Shown in pieces: positions 1 to 6,475 of a stretch of DNA of 11,943 bases. The stretch covers positions 1-11,943 of the forward strand of contig JAADIC010000226.1 in assembly GCA_013151535.1 (NCBI GenBank). The letters are read 5' to 3'. The notes beneath the pieces were generated by a model. The model saw only the letters and a list, made by a program, of their open reading frames with translations. It searched no databases and was not told the DNA's origin. The translations under genes were made by a program, and so were the position numbers. Numbering within the stretch: the stretch's first letter is position 1; the number at the start of each line of letters is the position of its first letter. The DNA is from Alphaproteobacteria bacterium. Lineage in GTDB: Bacteria > Pseudomonadota > Alphaproteobacteria > Rhodobacterales > Rhodobacteraceae.

Positions 1-1
1 G

Positions 2-967
2 GCCTGTCAGCCAAGGAAAATTCTGCTGTTCGAGCAGGGCGAACCGGCGCTTTATTGCATAGATCAGGAACTGCGGGCCCTGGTCGGGGATTCGCAGGTC
101 GAGATCGTGCCGGTTCTTGGCTCGGTCTGTGACAGGGCGCTGAGTTTACAGGTTTTGGCGCGCCACAAGGTCGATATTATTCTACACGCGGCGGCCCACA
201 AGCATGTGCCCCTAGTCGAAATGAACGAGGTCGAGGGGCTGCGCAACAATATCCTTGGCACGCGGATTTTGGCCGAGGCCGCGCAGGCGCAGAATGTCGC
301 ACATTTTGTTTTGATCTCCAGTGACAAGGCGGTGCGCCCGACCAATGTGATGGGGGCGTCCAAACGTCTGGCAGAGCTTGTCATTCAGGATTTTGCCAGC
401 CGCAGCAAATTCACCCGGTTTTCCATGGTCCGGTTCGGTAATGTGCTGGGCTCAAGTGGTTCGGTCGTGCCGCTATTTCAGGAACAGATCGCACGCGGCG
501 GGCCGGTGACACTGACCGACAGGCAGGTGACGCGGTATTTCATGACCTTGATCGAGGCGGCGCAACTTGTGTTGCTGGCCGGAAGTTTCGCGCGTGGTGG
601 CGATGTCTTTGTGCTGGATATGGGCAAGCCGGTTGTCATCCGCGATCTGGCCCGCCAGATGATCCATCACGCCGGATATTCCGTGCGCGACGTGAAACAT
701 CCCGATGGCGATATCGAAATTGCCATTACCGGCCTGCGCCCGGGTGAAAAACTGTTTGAAGAACTGCTGATCGGGGCGGATATGCAGACCACGCCACACC
801 CGAAAATTCTGCGCGCCCAAGAAGAGCAATTGTCGGAAATCGAGGTGGCCACCATGTTGAAAGACCTGCGCGTTATCGTCGACAACGTAGACGCCAATGC
901 CGCGCGGGCTTTGGTGCGGAAATGGGTGAAGGGGTATCGCATATCAGGCGATCAGGAAGTCGGCTAG
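2..967 (+). CDS. WbpM/CapD/FlaA1-type nucleotide-sugar 4,6-dehydratase, 5'-truncated
   Basis: The reading frame is open from base 2, so the window cuts the gene and only the last 321 residues are seen. Full members of the long (PglF/WbpM) type have about 600-650 residues with N-terminal membrane helices; those and the Rossmann GxxGxxG motif would lie upstream. The visible part has the HAAAHKHVPLVE signature (from about base 182), then SSDKAVRPTNVMGASKR (bases 317-367). This is the family's catalytic segment, in which Met stands where short-chain dehydrogenases have Tyr and the MxxxK lysine is kept. RFGNVLGSSGSV, QVTRYFM and GLRPGEKLFEELL follow, all typical of the family. By family knowledge it converts UDP-GlcNAc or a related sugar nucleotide to a 4-keto-6-deoxy sugar for surface polysaccharide. 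The YjbH/YjbF genes downstream agree with this. The exact sugar substrate is not readable. Confidence 0.92.
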   Translation, partial: ACQPRKILLFEQGEPALYCIDQELRALVGDSQVEIVPVLGSVCDRALSLQVLARHKVDIILHAAAHKHVPLVEMNEVEGLRNNILGTRILAEAAQAQNVAHFVLISSDKAVRPTNVMGASKRLAELVIQDFASRSKFTRFSMVRFGNVLGSSGSVVPLFQEQIARGGPVTLTDRQVTRYFMTLIEAAQLVLLAGSFARGGDVFVLDMGKPVVIRDLARQMIHHAGYSVRDVKHPDGDIEIAITGLRPGEKLFEELLIGADMQTTPHPKILRAQEEQLSEIEVATMLKDLRVIVDNVDANAARALVRKWVKGYRISGDQEVG

Positions 968-999
968 AACCGCCCGCTTTGGTATTTATGACACCTACA

Positions 1000-1020
1000 G
1001 ACATTTACCGACAAAATGTC
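1000..1020. repeat. 7-bp inverted repeat after the dehydratase gene
   Basis: GACATTT (1000-1006) and AAATGTC (1014-1020) are perfect inverted arms around a 7-base loop, 33 bases after the dehydratase stop. A run of C follows rather than T, so it is not a standard intrinsic terminator. It could be a transcript-end hairpin or have no role. Confidence 0.4.
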
Positions 1021-1033
1021 CCCCCAACGTCTT

Positions 1034-1069
1034 GATATTGGCTATCGTTTCCTAAAAAAGTCCAATATC
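1034..1069. promoter_or_regulatory. 8-bp inverted repeat upstream of yjbH-like gene, possible operator
   Basis: GATATTGG (1034-1041) and CCAATATC (1062-1069) form perfect inverted arms with a 20-base spacer, ending about 35 bases before the yjbH-like start. The 137-base gap is wide enough for a promoter, but I see no convincing -35/-10 pair. The arms sit where an operator or a 5'-leader stem would sit. No regulator is assigned. Confidence 0.35.
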
Positions 1070-1104
1070 GGGCTTGCAGGGCCTTTGTAAGTGTGGAGTG
1101 GATA

Positions 1105-3234
1105 GTGTTGGGTTGTCGCGCCGTTGGATTGAGCACCGTGCTGCTTGCGGGCAGTGCCGTCGCTGCTGCGGCCGGATCGCTTAACCTTTATGGCATGCCC
1201 GGCGTGATTGACATGCCATCGGCCGAAAGTGCCCCGGATGCGCAATTGACCACAACGATTGGCTCGTTTGCCGGAACCTTTAGAAACACTTTGTCGTTTC
1301 AAATGACGCCGCGATTGTCGGGCAGCTATCGTTATACCGTATTGGCGAACTGGAACACGGGCGGCTTTACCACCTATTTCGACCGCAGTTTTGATATTCA
1401 TTACAAAATGTTGGACGAAACGCGCTACTTTCCCGCCGTTGCGGTTGGTTTGCGTGATCTGATCGGCACCGGGCTCTATTCCGGTGAATATATCGTTGCC
1501 ACCAAATCCCTGACCCCGAACTTGAAAGTGACCGGCGGGATTGGCTGGGGGCGGTTGGGGTCAAGCGGCAGTTTCTCAAATCCGCTTTCGGCGATTTTGG
1601 GATCGGGTTTTGACACACGCAGCGCTGGTTTTGGCCTTGGCGGCGTGCCTGGCATTGGCAATTGGTTCCGTGGCCCCGCCGCGTTTTTTGGTGGCGTCGA
1701 ATGGCAGACGCCAAACCCGAAACTAAAGCTCAAGGTCGAGTATTCGTCAGATGCCTATATTCCGGAATCGGTGACCCGATCCATTTTCACCCGCCGCTCG
1801 CCGATTAATTTCGCGGTCGATTATCGGGTCAATCGCTCTGTCCAGCTTAGCGGCTATTATCTTTATGGATCGGAAATCGGGTTCAAAGTCTCGATGTCGA
1901 TGAACCCCAAGATTTCACCAGCGAACGGATCATTGGAGGCTGCACCTGTGCCAGTTTTTCGTCGCCCTGAAACCGGTGAGCTGGGCTTTAAGTTGCGTGC
2001 CGACACAGGCTGGGTAAATCAACCGGATGTCCAGACTGTCTTGCTTGGCAATCTGCAAGTTGTCTTGGCGGCTGAGGGGTTTGTGATCGAAATGGCCTCG
2101 TTCACGGGGAAACGGGCCGAAGTGCGGGTGCGCAACACGAAATATGAAAGTACGGCGCAGGCTGTGGGTCGTGTCGCGCGTATGATGACACGGGTATTGC
2201 CACTTTCAATCGATACATTTGTGGTTACACCAGTTGAAAACGGCATGGCTTTGGTTTCGGTTACACTGTTGCGCCAGGATCTTGAGGATCTGGAAAATGA
2301 TCCGGAAGGTGTTCGGAAATCCTTTGATCGCGCGCACTTGTCTGACCCTGTAAGTATGATTGCAGGCGCAGTTCGCAATGACGAGGTTTATCCAAGCCTA
2401 AGCTGGCAAATCGGCCCTTACCTGCGGTATTCGTTGTTTGATCCCGACAATCCGGTGCGGATTGATGTCGGCTTGCGCGTACAGGCCGAATGGGAAGTGG
2501 CGCGCGGGGTTGTGATCTCGGGTTCGGCGATCAAAAAGGCGGCTGGCAATCTGGATTCTGTGACGCGCACATCGAATTCTGTCATCCAGCATGTCAGGTC
2601 TGATTTCGGTTTATATGATAAGCAAGCTGATCCGGCGCTTGAATATCTGCAGGTTGATTTTTTCTTCCGTCCGGGGCGCGATCTGTATGGCCGGGTAACA
2701 GCCGGGTATTTGGAGCGGATGTATGGCGGTGTTTCGGCTGAACTGCTTTGGAAACCAATTGAAAGCCGTCTGGCCATCGGTGCCGAGGTTAACTTGGTTC
2801 GTCAGCGCGCATATGATGGTGGCTTTGGCTTCAGGTCCTATCAGGTGGGAACCGGGAATGTGTCTGCGTATCTTGATATGCGCAACGGATACTCGGCGCA
2901 GGTGGATGTGGGGCGTTATCTGGCGGGTGACTGGGGTGCAACATTCGCTTTTGATCGCACATTCAATAATGGTTGGAAGGTTGGCGCGTTCTTCACGCTG
3001 ACCACGGTGTCTTTCGCCGATTTCGGCGAAGGCTCGTTTGACAAGGGCTTGCGGTTTACCATTCCGATCTCCTGGTCGACGGGCAAACCGTCACGCGACA
3101 ATCGCGAGGCCATCATTCGGCCATTGACCCGCGATGGCGGCGCGCGGCTAAAAATTCGTAACCGTCTATACGATCAGGTGAACGTCCGGCATAAGGCAAG
3201 GCTAGCGCCCACATGGGGGAGGTTCTGGCGATGA
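1105..3234 (+). CDS. yjbH: YjbH/GfcD-family outer-membrane beta-barrel exopolysaccharide protein
   Basis: The 709-residue product is close to the roughly 700 residues of E. coli YjbH. I chose GTG at 1105 because GGAG at 1095-1098 lies 6 bases before it; a GTG at 1093 is in frame but has no such site. Residues 1 to about 23 form a signal peptide ending SAVAAAAG. The mature protein starts with LNLYGMPGVIDMPSA, a hallmark of the YjbH family, and then shows alternating amphipathic strands rich in Tyr, Gly and Arg as in outer-membrane barrels. Residues about 300-395 look like a soluble insert between two barrel halves. The C-terminal part carries NGYSAQVDVGRYLAGDWG and GEGSFDKG, also family features. 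It is thought to take part in export or assembly of extracellular polysaccharide at the outer membrane; the biochemical role is not settled. The next gene overlaps it by 4 bases (ATGA). Confidence 0.88.
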   Translation: MLGCRAVGLSTVLLAGSAVAAAAGSLNLYGMPGVIDMPSAESAPDAQLTTTIGSFAGTFRNTLSFQMTPRLSGSYRYTVLANWNTGGFTTYFDRSFDIHYKMLDETRYFPAVAVGLRDLIGTGLYSGEYIVATKSLTPNLKVTGGIGWGRLGSSGSFSNPLSAILGSGFDTRSAGFGLGGVPGIGNWFRGPAAFFGGVEWQTPNPKLKLKVEYSSDAYIPESVTRSIFTRRSPINFAVDYRVNRSVQLSGYYLYGSEIGFKVSMSMNPKISPANGSLEAAPVPVFRRPETGELGFKLRADTGWVNQPDVQTVLLGNLQVVLAAEGFVIEMASFTGKRAEVRVRNTKYESTAQAVGRVARMMTRVLPLSIDTFVVTPVENGMALVSVTLLRQDLEDLENDPEGVRKSFDRAHLSDPVSMIAGAVRNDEVYPSLSWQIGPYLRYSLFDPDNPVRIDVGLRVQAEWEVARGVVISGSAIKKAAGNLDSVTRTSNSVIQHVRSDFGLYDKQADPALEYLQVDFFFRPGRDLYGRVTAGYLERMYGGVSAELLWKPIESRLAIGAEVNLVRQRAYDGGFGFRSYQVGTGNVSAYLDMRNGYSAQVDVGRYLAGDWGATFAFDRTFNNGWKVGAFFTLTTVSFADFGEGSFDKGLRFTIPISWSTGKPSRDNREAIIRPLTRDGGARLKIRNRLYDQVNVRHKARLAPTWGRFWR

Positions 3235-3932
3235 AGTTCAGACTGGTGGCCATTTTTGCTGCGCTGCTGATTGTGGCGGGCTGTGCCTCGAAAGACCGGG
3301 ACACAGCGCTGAGCGAAACCCTGAAAACGGCGGTTAAATCCTTTGGCAAGACGCCGGACAACACGGCGCAGAACCGCGCAATTGCGCAGATGACCCGTGC
3401 CGATTTGATCGGAACCTCAAGCAACCCGCTGATCCTGTTGTTTATCGAGATCAGCCAGCAATATGCGTCGCTGGCCCAGGTCTCGCAGAACGGGCAATAC
3501 GCCGTTTTCTTTTCCAGTGACCAAAAGTCACTGACCTTTTCAAAGGGGCTTTTGACCGCAACCCGGGGTCTGGGGCCGGATGTTTTGTCACTTGATGTGA
3601 CAGACACCCGGGCGGCCCTGAAAAAGGGGTTTCAGGGCAAGGTTTCGACCCGTCGTATTCATCGCCAACTGAACGCTGAAAACGAAGCGGTTGCCACGAT
3701 ATTTTCCTGCAAACTCAATCGCTTGGCAGATGAAACCGTGACCAGTGTGCATAAGAAATTTCGCCTGGAGCGTTACGAGGAAAGCTGCGTTTCGCGGGCG
3801 GATGCTTCCGTAACTTATACGAACACATACTGGCTTGACGGGCGGACCCGCGTGATGTGGAAATCACGGCAATGGATGGAGGAGTCCATTGGCTATTTGC
3901 AGGTTGATGTATTGATCCCGGAACTGTCGTGA
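3231..3932 (+). CDS. yjbF: YjbF/GfcB-family outer-membrane lipoprotein
   Basis: The start is ATG at 3231, overlapping the yjbH-like stop as ATGA. A GGGGGAGG-like ribosome site lies at about 3215-3222 inside the upstream gene. An in-frame ATG at 3213 is earlier but would put six extra residues before a clean lipoprotein signal. The 233-residue product begins MKFRLVAIFAALLIVAGCAS, in which VAGC is a lipobox with Cys at position 19, so it should be lipidated and anchored in an envelope membrane. The body contains LILLFIEISQQYASL, a segment on a GLGPDVLSLD core, and WLDGRTRVMWKSRQW near the C-terminus, as I know from the YjbF/GfcB family (group 4 capsule-type lipoproteins). Members occur beside YjbH and are linked to exopolysaccharide production; the precise reaction or partner is not known. 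Confidence 0.88.
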   Translation: MKFRLVAIFAALLIVAGCASKDRDTALSETLKTAVKSFGKTPDNTAQNRAIAQMTRADLIGTSSNPLILLFIEISQQYASLAQVSQNGQYAVFFSSDQKSLTFSKGLLTATRGLGPDVLSLDVTDTRAALKKGFQGKVSTRRIHRQLNAENEAVATIFSCKLNRLADETVTSVHKKFRLERYEESCVSRADASVTYTNTYWLDGRTRVMWKSRQWMEESIGYLQVDVLIPELS

Positions 3933-3971
3933 TTTTTACGCAATTGCGGCGTGATATTCCCGGCGGTTGCG

Positions 3972-4000
3972 TTGACTTTTTGTTAAGAATCTTGATACGG
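3972..4000 (+). promoter_or_regulatory. possible promoter for the small Thr-tailed protein gene
   Basis: TTGACT at 3972-3977 matches a sigma70 -35 box in five of six positions. About 17 bases later ATACGG or GATACG offers only a weak -10 match. It lies in the 99-base gap after yjbF, which is longer than other spacings in this operon. A separate start for the small gene is plausible but unproven. Confidence 0.3.
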
Positions 4001-4031
4001 TGGACGTGGGATGTGGATTTGGAGTGAGAGA

Positions 4032-4325
4032 ATGACATTTAACAAAGTATTATGCGCGGCGGTTATCGCGGTAACGGCAGTTGCGGCGGGGTCTGGCGTT
4101 AGTGCGTCAGAAAACCTGATTAAACCAATTTCGATGTCGACTCAGGGTGTACCAGTGCCACCCGTGCCACCTGTGTTTACGGCCGTTCTGGGGCCAAATG
4201 CGGCGGCGGCTGTTGGCGCAGTCGGCTTGCCGGCGGCAACTATGGCAGCAATAGCGGTGGTAACCATTGTGGTTGTGGTTGCTACACCGACCAGTTCTAC
4301 GACAACAACGACAACGACCCCTTAA
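4032..4325 (+). CDS. small exported YjbE/GfcA-like protein with polythreonine tail
   Basis: I place the start at ATG 4032, where GGAG (4021-4024) is 7 bases upstream; an ATG at 4011 is in frame but adds a charged, Trp-rich stretch before the signal sequence. The product has 97 residues. Residues 1 to about 26 form a signal peptide (FNKVLCAAVIAVTAVAAG, then VSASE). A proline-valine stretch (VPVPPVPPV) follows, then an Ala/Gly-rich segment, a strongly hydrophobic stretch (AAIAVVTIVVVVA) that could span the inner membrane, and a tail of Thr codons ending TTTTTTTP. E. coli YjbE and GfcA are also small, Ala-rich exported proteins with a Thr-rich C-terminus encoded with YjbF/YjbH homologues. The resemblance is in architecture and context rather than in alignable sequence, so homology is inference. 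Function is unknown. Confidence 0.72.
   Translation: MTFNKVLCAAVIAVTAVAAGSGVSASENLIKPISMSTQGVPVPPVPPVFTAVLGPNAAAAVGAVGLPAATMAAIAVVTIVVVVATPTSSTTTTTTTP
4155..4172 (+). repeat. 9-bp tandem repeat inside the small exported protein gene
   Basis: GTGCCACCC (4155-4163) is followed directly by GTGCCACCT (4164-4172). It encodes the repeated Val-Pro-Pro in the proline-rich linker. Gain or loss of a unit would keep the frame. Confidence 0.6.
4299..4319 (+). repeat. run of seven threonine codons at the 3' end of the small gene
   Basis: Seven consecutive ACN codons (ACG, ACA, ACA, ACG, ACA, ACG, ACC) form a near-microsatellite just before the final Pro codon and the stop. Unit changes would preserve the frame and alter only tail length. 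Confidence 0.7.
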
Positions 4326-4346
4326 TAGGGCGGTCTTTCGGAAGTT

Positions 4347-4844
4347 TCAAAGCGGGTCGGTTTCGGCCCGCTTTTCTGTCAGCTTTTTTCTGTGCCCAAG
4401 CCGATCCAGCAGGCTGTGCAGTACATTCTTGATTTCGGCGGCCTGAGGCTTGGTAAAGCCTGACAGAATGCGCCGCTCGTGGCTTTTGGCCATATGCACT
4501 TTTTCTTGTGTCAATTCATGCCCTTGTGGCGTCAATTTCACAAATACCGACCTGCGATCTTTGGTCGAATGAACGCGTTTTAACAACCCGTCCCGCTCCA
4601 TGCGATCCAATGCCCGGGTCAAGGTTGGCTGTTTCAGCAGGCATGTTTGTGCCAGCGCCCCCACAGTCAACACCTCCTCTGGATAGAGCGACGCCAATAT
4701 CCGCCAGGTTGACACCCGCAAGCCTGAATTGCGCAGCTCCGCATGAAACGCTTCGCTTGCCACAGCGCTGGCCTGAGCCAGCAGGAACAGCAGATAGTCA
4801 TCGGTAAATGACCCCTCCGCGTATTTCTTCGGTTCAACCGTCAT
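4347..4844 (-). CDS. MarR-family transcriptional regulator
   Basis: The 165-residue product has the normal MarR length. The start is the ATG at 4844, which overlaps the 3' end of the flavin reductase gene by 11 bases, suggesting coupled translation. Residues 14-38 form the N-terminal dimer helix, WRILASLYPEEVLTVGALAQ (47-66) leads into the winged helix, the recognition region is about 69-85 (LLKQPTLTRALDRMERDG), and the wing carries TKDRRSVFVKLT (94-105), with the DRR that is typical of the family. MarR proteins bind palindromes as dimers and usually release DNA on binding an aromatic or CoA-thioester ligand. NicR and PicR, which control nicotinate and picolinate catabolism, belong to this family. 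The inverted repeat at 5346-5376 in the divergent gap is the obvious target, so it probably represses both its own operon and the catabolic genes. The ligand is unknown. The 3' end overlaps the convergent terminator hairpin. Confidence 0.93.
   Translation of the reverse strand: MTVEPKKYAEGSFTDDYLLFLLAQASAVASEAFHAELRNSGLRVSTWRILASLYPEEVLTVGALAQTCLLKQPTLTRALDRMERDGLLKRVHSTKDRRSVFVKLTPQGHELTQEKVHMAKSHERRILSGFTKPQAAEIKNVLHSLLDRLGHRKKLTEKRAETDPL
4349..4375 (+). terminator. intrinsic terminator of the polysaccharide operon
   Basis: AAAGCGGG (4349-4356) pairs with CCCGCTTT (4367-4374). The stem extends inward through a T-G wobble and two further pairs to a four-base loop (4360-4363), giving about 11 pairs. 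The right arm runs into TTTT (4372-4375). It starts 24 bases after the stop of the small exported gene. On the - strand it lies inside the last codons of the convergent marR gene; read that way the T run is short (TTT), so the + direction is favoured. Confidence 0.8.
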
Positions 4845-5313
4845 GTTTCGTTGTCCCGAACTGGCCGGAAAAGAAGACCAGAGGTTCAAGGTCGCTCTGT
4901 TCGCATTCCATGACCTCGCCGAAAAACACCACATGATCGCCTGCATCCACCAGTTGGCTGCGTCGGCATTCAAAGGTGGCGATGGTATTGCGAATGACCG
5001 GCAGGTCATGCACGCCGCGAAACCAGTTGATGTTCTGAAAACGGTCGTCGATCTTGCTGGCGAACTGGTTGCAAATCTGGCGCTGCTCGCTGGACAGGAT
5101 GTTGATGGCAAAATGGCTGGCTTGGCGAAACACCTCCAGATTGGGTGACTTATTGGTCAGCGACCACAGCACCAAAGGCGGTTCCAGCGAGACCGAGCTG
5201 AACGAGTTGATCGTCAACCCGAACGGTTTGCCGCCCTCACCATTGGTGGTCACAACCGCGACGCCGGTTGCGAATTTGCCGAAGGCGCGGCGCAGGGCCA
5301 GTGATGTGTCCAT
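4834..5313 (-). CDS. flavin reductase-like FMN-binding protein (HpaC/DIM6-type)
   Basis: The start is ATG at 5313, preceded by an AGAGGG ribosome site on the - strand (about 5320-5325); an upstream in-frame start would extend across the operator region and is not used here. The 159-residue product matches short NAD(P)H:flavin oxidoreductases of two-component monooxygenases. Family features are RRAFGKFATGVAVVTT (8-23), GLTINSFSSVSLEPPLVLWS (32-51), the FAINILSSEQ strand-turn (68-77), and GDHVVFFGEV (125-134) near the C-terminus. It should reduce free FMN or FAD for a partner oxygenase, in the cytoplasm. No classical partner monooxygenase is encoded next to it. The candidate within the window is the acyl-CoA dehydrogenase-fold protein at 7257; otherwise the partner lies outside. 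It is first in a leftward pair with marR and shares the divergent regulatory gap. Confidence 0.9.
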   Translation of the reverse strand: MDTSLALRRAFGKFATGVAVVTTNGEGGKPFGLTINSFSSVSLEPPLVLWSLTNKSPNLEVFRQASHFAINILSSEQRQICNQFASKIDDRFQNINWFRGVHDLPVIRNTIATFECRRSQLVDAGDHVVFFGEVMECEQSDLEPLVFFSGQFGTTKHDG

Positions 5314-5345
5314 TTGAAACCCTCTTGCCTGTTCACAGCGCGAAA

Positions 5346-5376
5346 ATATTACTTTGAATATATTCCAAAGTAATAT
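5346..5376. promoter_or_regulatory. MarR-type operator, perfect 11-bp inverted repeat
   Basis: ATATTACTTTG (5346-5356) and CAAAGTAATAT (5366-5376) are perfect inverted arms separated by 9 bases. The centre also holds a second palindrome, GAATATATTC (5356-5365), half a base out of register. The TTTG...CAAA core with an AT-rich centre is the usual form of MarR sites. It lies midway between the flavin reductase-marR pair and the nicX-like operon, in a markedly AT-rich island within GC-rich DNA. Confidence 0.8.
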
Positions 5377-5379
5377 AAT
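5352..5379 (+). promoter_or_regulatory. rightward promoter of the catabolic operon
   Basis: TATAAT at 5374-5379 is an exact sigma70 -10 consensus and shares three bases with the right operator arm. The -35 region (CTTTGA or TTTGAA, 5352-5358) is a poor match at 15-16 bases spacing. Placement under the palindrome means a bound regulator would block polymerase. The predicted transcript would start at about 5386. On the other strand TAATAT (5351 down to 5346) is a possible -10 for the leftward genes. Confidence 0.6.
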
Positions 5380-5392
5380 TAACAAGAAGAAT

Positions 5393-5412
5393 CCTCGGCG
5401 ACAGGGCCGGGG
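5393..5412 (+). other. leader hairpin before the nicX-like gene
   Basis: CCTCGGC (5393-5399) pairs with GCCGGGG (5406-5412) with one T-G wobble and a 6-base loop, in the predicted 5' leader. No T run follows, so it is not a terminator. It may stabilise the transcript or be chance in GC-rich DNA. Confidence 0.35.
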
Positions 5413-5437
5413 AATCGCGCAATAGGGGGGCAAGGTC

Positions 5438-6475
5438 ATGCTGACTGACCGGATTGAATCCAAGTGGATCGACGCGTTTGAAACCACGTTTCAGGCGTGC
5501 AAGGTGGGCCGCAATCAAACCGCGATCATCCTGTCGGAAACCCAGAGCCGTGAGCTGAACGTGCATCTGGCCGAGCTGGCATTGGCGCGTATGAAGGTGC
5601 CGTTTTACCACCTGAAAGTGCCAACGCCGGGCGCGTCTTCGCCCGCGATCATCCGGTCCTCGGGCGCGACGCTGGCCTTGACTGGTCAGGAAGGTGCGGT
5701 GAGGGCGCTGGCGGCGGTTGATTTCGTGGTTGATCTGACACTGGAAGGGCTGATGCACGCGCCGCAAACCGCGACCATCCTGAAAGGTGGCGCGCGGATA
5801 TTGAACATCTCGAACGAGCATCCGGATATGCTGGAACGCGCCATGCCGGATGAAGACCTGAAAGCGCGGTGTCTGGCGGCGGCGCGTCTGTGCCGGAAGG
5901 CCACACGGATGCGGGTTCAAAGCGATGCGGGAACTGAATTGAGCGTGGATATGACCGGCAACAACACCGTCGGTGTCTGGGGCTGGACCGATAAACCGGG
6001 CACGCTGGCCCATTGGCCGGGCGGCATTGTTGTATCGTTTCCCAGGGCGGGCAGCGTTAACGGGCGTCTGGTGTTTCAACCCGGCGACATGAACCTGACC
6101 TTCAAGAAATATTTCGACAGCGAGGTGATTTTCACCCTCAAGGACGATTTTGTCACCGAGATCGAGGGCATTGGAACCGATGCGCGCCTGATGCGAAACT
6201 ATCTGGCGGCGTTTGATGACCCATTGGCCTATGCCACCAGCCATGTGGGTTGGGGGCTGCATAAAGGCGCGCGCTATGAGGCATTAACCATGTACGACAA
6301 ACGCGACAGCAACGGCACGGAACTTCGCGCGGTGGCTGGGAATTTCCTTTACTCAACAGGCGCGAATGAATTTGCCGGGCGCTTCACGCAAGGGCATTTT
6401 GATCTGCCGATGATGGGGTGTTCGATCATTGTGGATGACACTTGCGTCGTTGAAAACGGAAAACTGACCGCGTGA
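5438..6475 (+). CDS. nicX: NicX-like 2,5-dihydroxypyridine 5,6-dioxygenase family protein
   Basis: The start is ATG 5438 with AGGGGGG and AAGG upstream. The 345-residue length equals that of Pseudomonas NicX (about 350). I recognise it by sustained similarity recalled from NicX: ALTGQEGAVRALAAVDFVVD, the HWPGG turn, a DMNLTFKKY strand, SHVGWGL, GNFLYSTG and HFDLPM. The non-haem iron ligands of NicX, a His in SHxGWG and the HxD pair, are present as His269, His320 and Asp322, so it should be an active metal dioxygenase. NicX opens 2,5-dihydroxypyridine with O2 to N-formylmaleamate. The fold is related to aminopeptidase T (M29), and automated annotation may call it a peptidase. The alpha/beta hydrolase gene overlapping its stop fits a deformylase. 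The true substrate may be a substituted dihydroxypyridine, since the operon also has CoA-ester genes that the nicotinate route does not need. Confidence 0.78.
   Translation: MLTDRIESKWIDAFETTFQACKVGRNQTAIILSETQSRELNVHLAELALARMKVPFYHLKVPTPGASSPAIIRSSGATLALTGQEGAVRALAAVDFVVDLTLEGLMHAPQTATILKGGARILNISNEHPDMLERAMPDEDLKARCLAAARLCRKATRMRVQSDAGTELSVDMTGNNTVGVWGWTDKPGTLAHWPGGIVVSFPRAGSVNGRLVFQPGDMNLTFKKYFDSEVIFTLKDDFVTEIEGIGTDARLMRNYLAAFDDPLAYATSHVGWGLHKGARYEALTMYDKRDSNGTELRAVAGNFLYSTGANEFAGRFTQGHFDLPMMGCSIIVDDTCVVENGKLTA

Noticed and set aside
1014..1030. Intrinsic terminator after the dehydratase gene
   Set aside because: The 7-bp hairpin is followed by six C residues and no T run, so it lacks the standard terminator form.
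4845..5111. N-terminal extension of the MarR frame up to base 5111
   Set aside because: It would overlap the flavin reductase gene almost fully in another frame, and the extra sequence is Ser/Ala/Arg-rich with no MarR similarity. ATG 4844 gives the normal family length.
5314..5487. Upstream extension of the flavin reductase to base 5487
   Set aside because: It would make the operator and both promoters coding. ATG 5313 has a good ribosome site and gives the usual family start before the RRAFGKFATG helix.
5333..6262. A 309-codon open frame on the - strand across the operator region and the nicX-like gene
   Set aside because: It is antisense to a well-recognised dioxygenase, is low in complexity (His, Arg, Gln), and would run through the divergent promoter region.
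5438..6475. Annotation of the dioxygenase as an M29 aminopeptidase
   Set aside because: The fold is related, but the retained SHxGWG histidine, the HxD pair and collinear similarity across the full length fit NicX better, as do the adjacent hydrolase and MarR genes.
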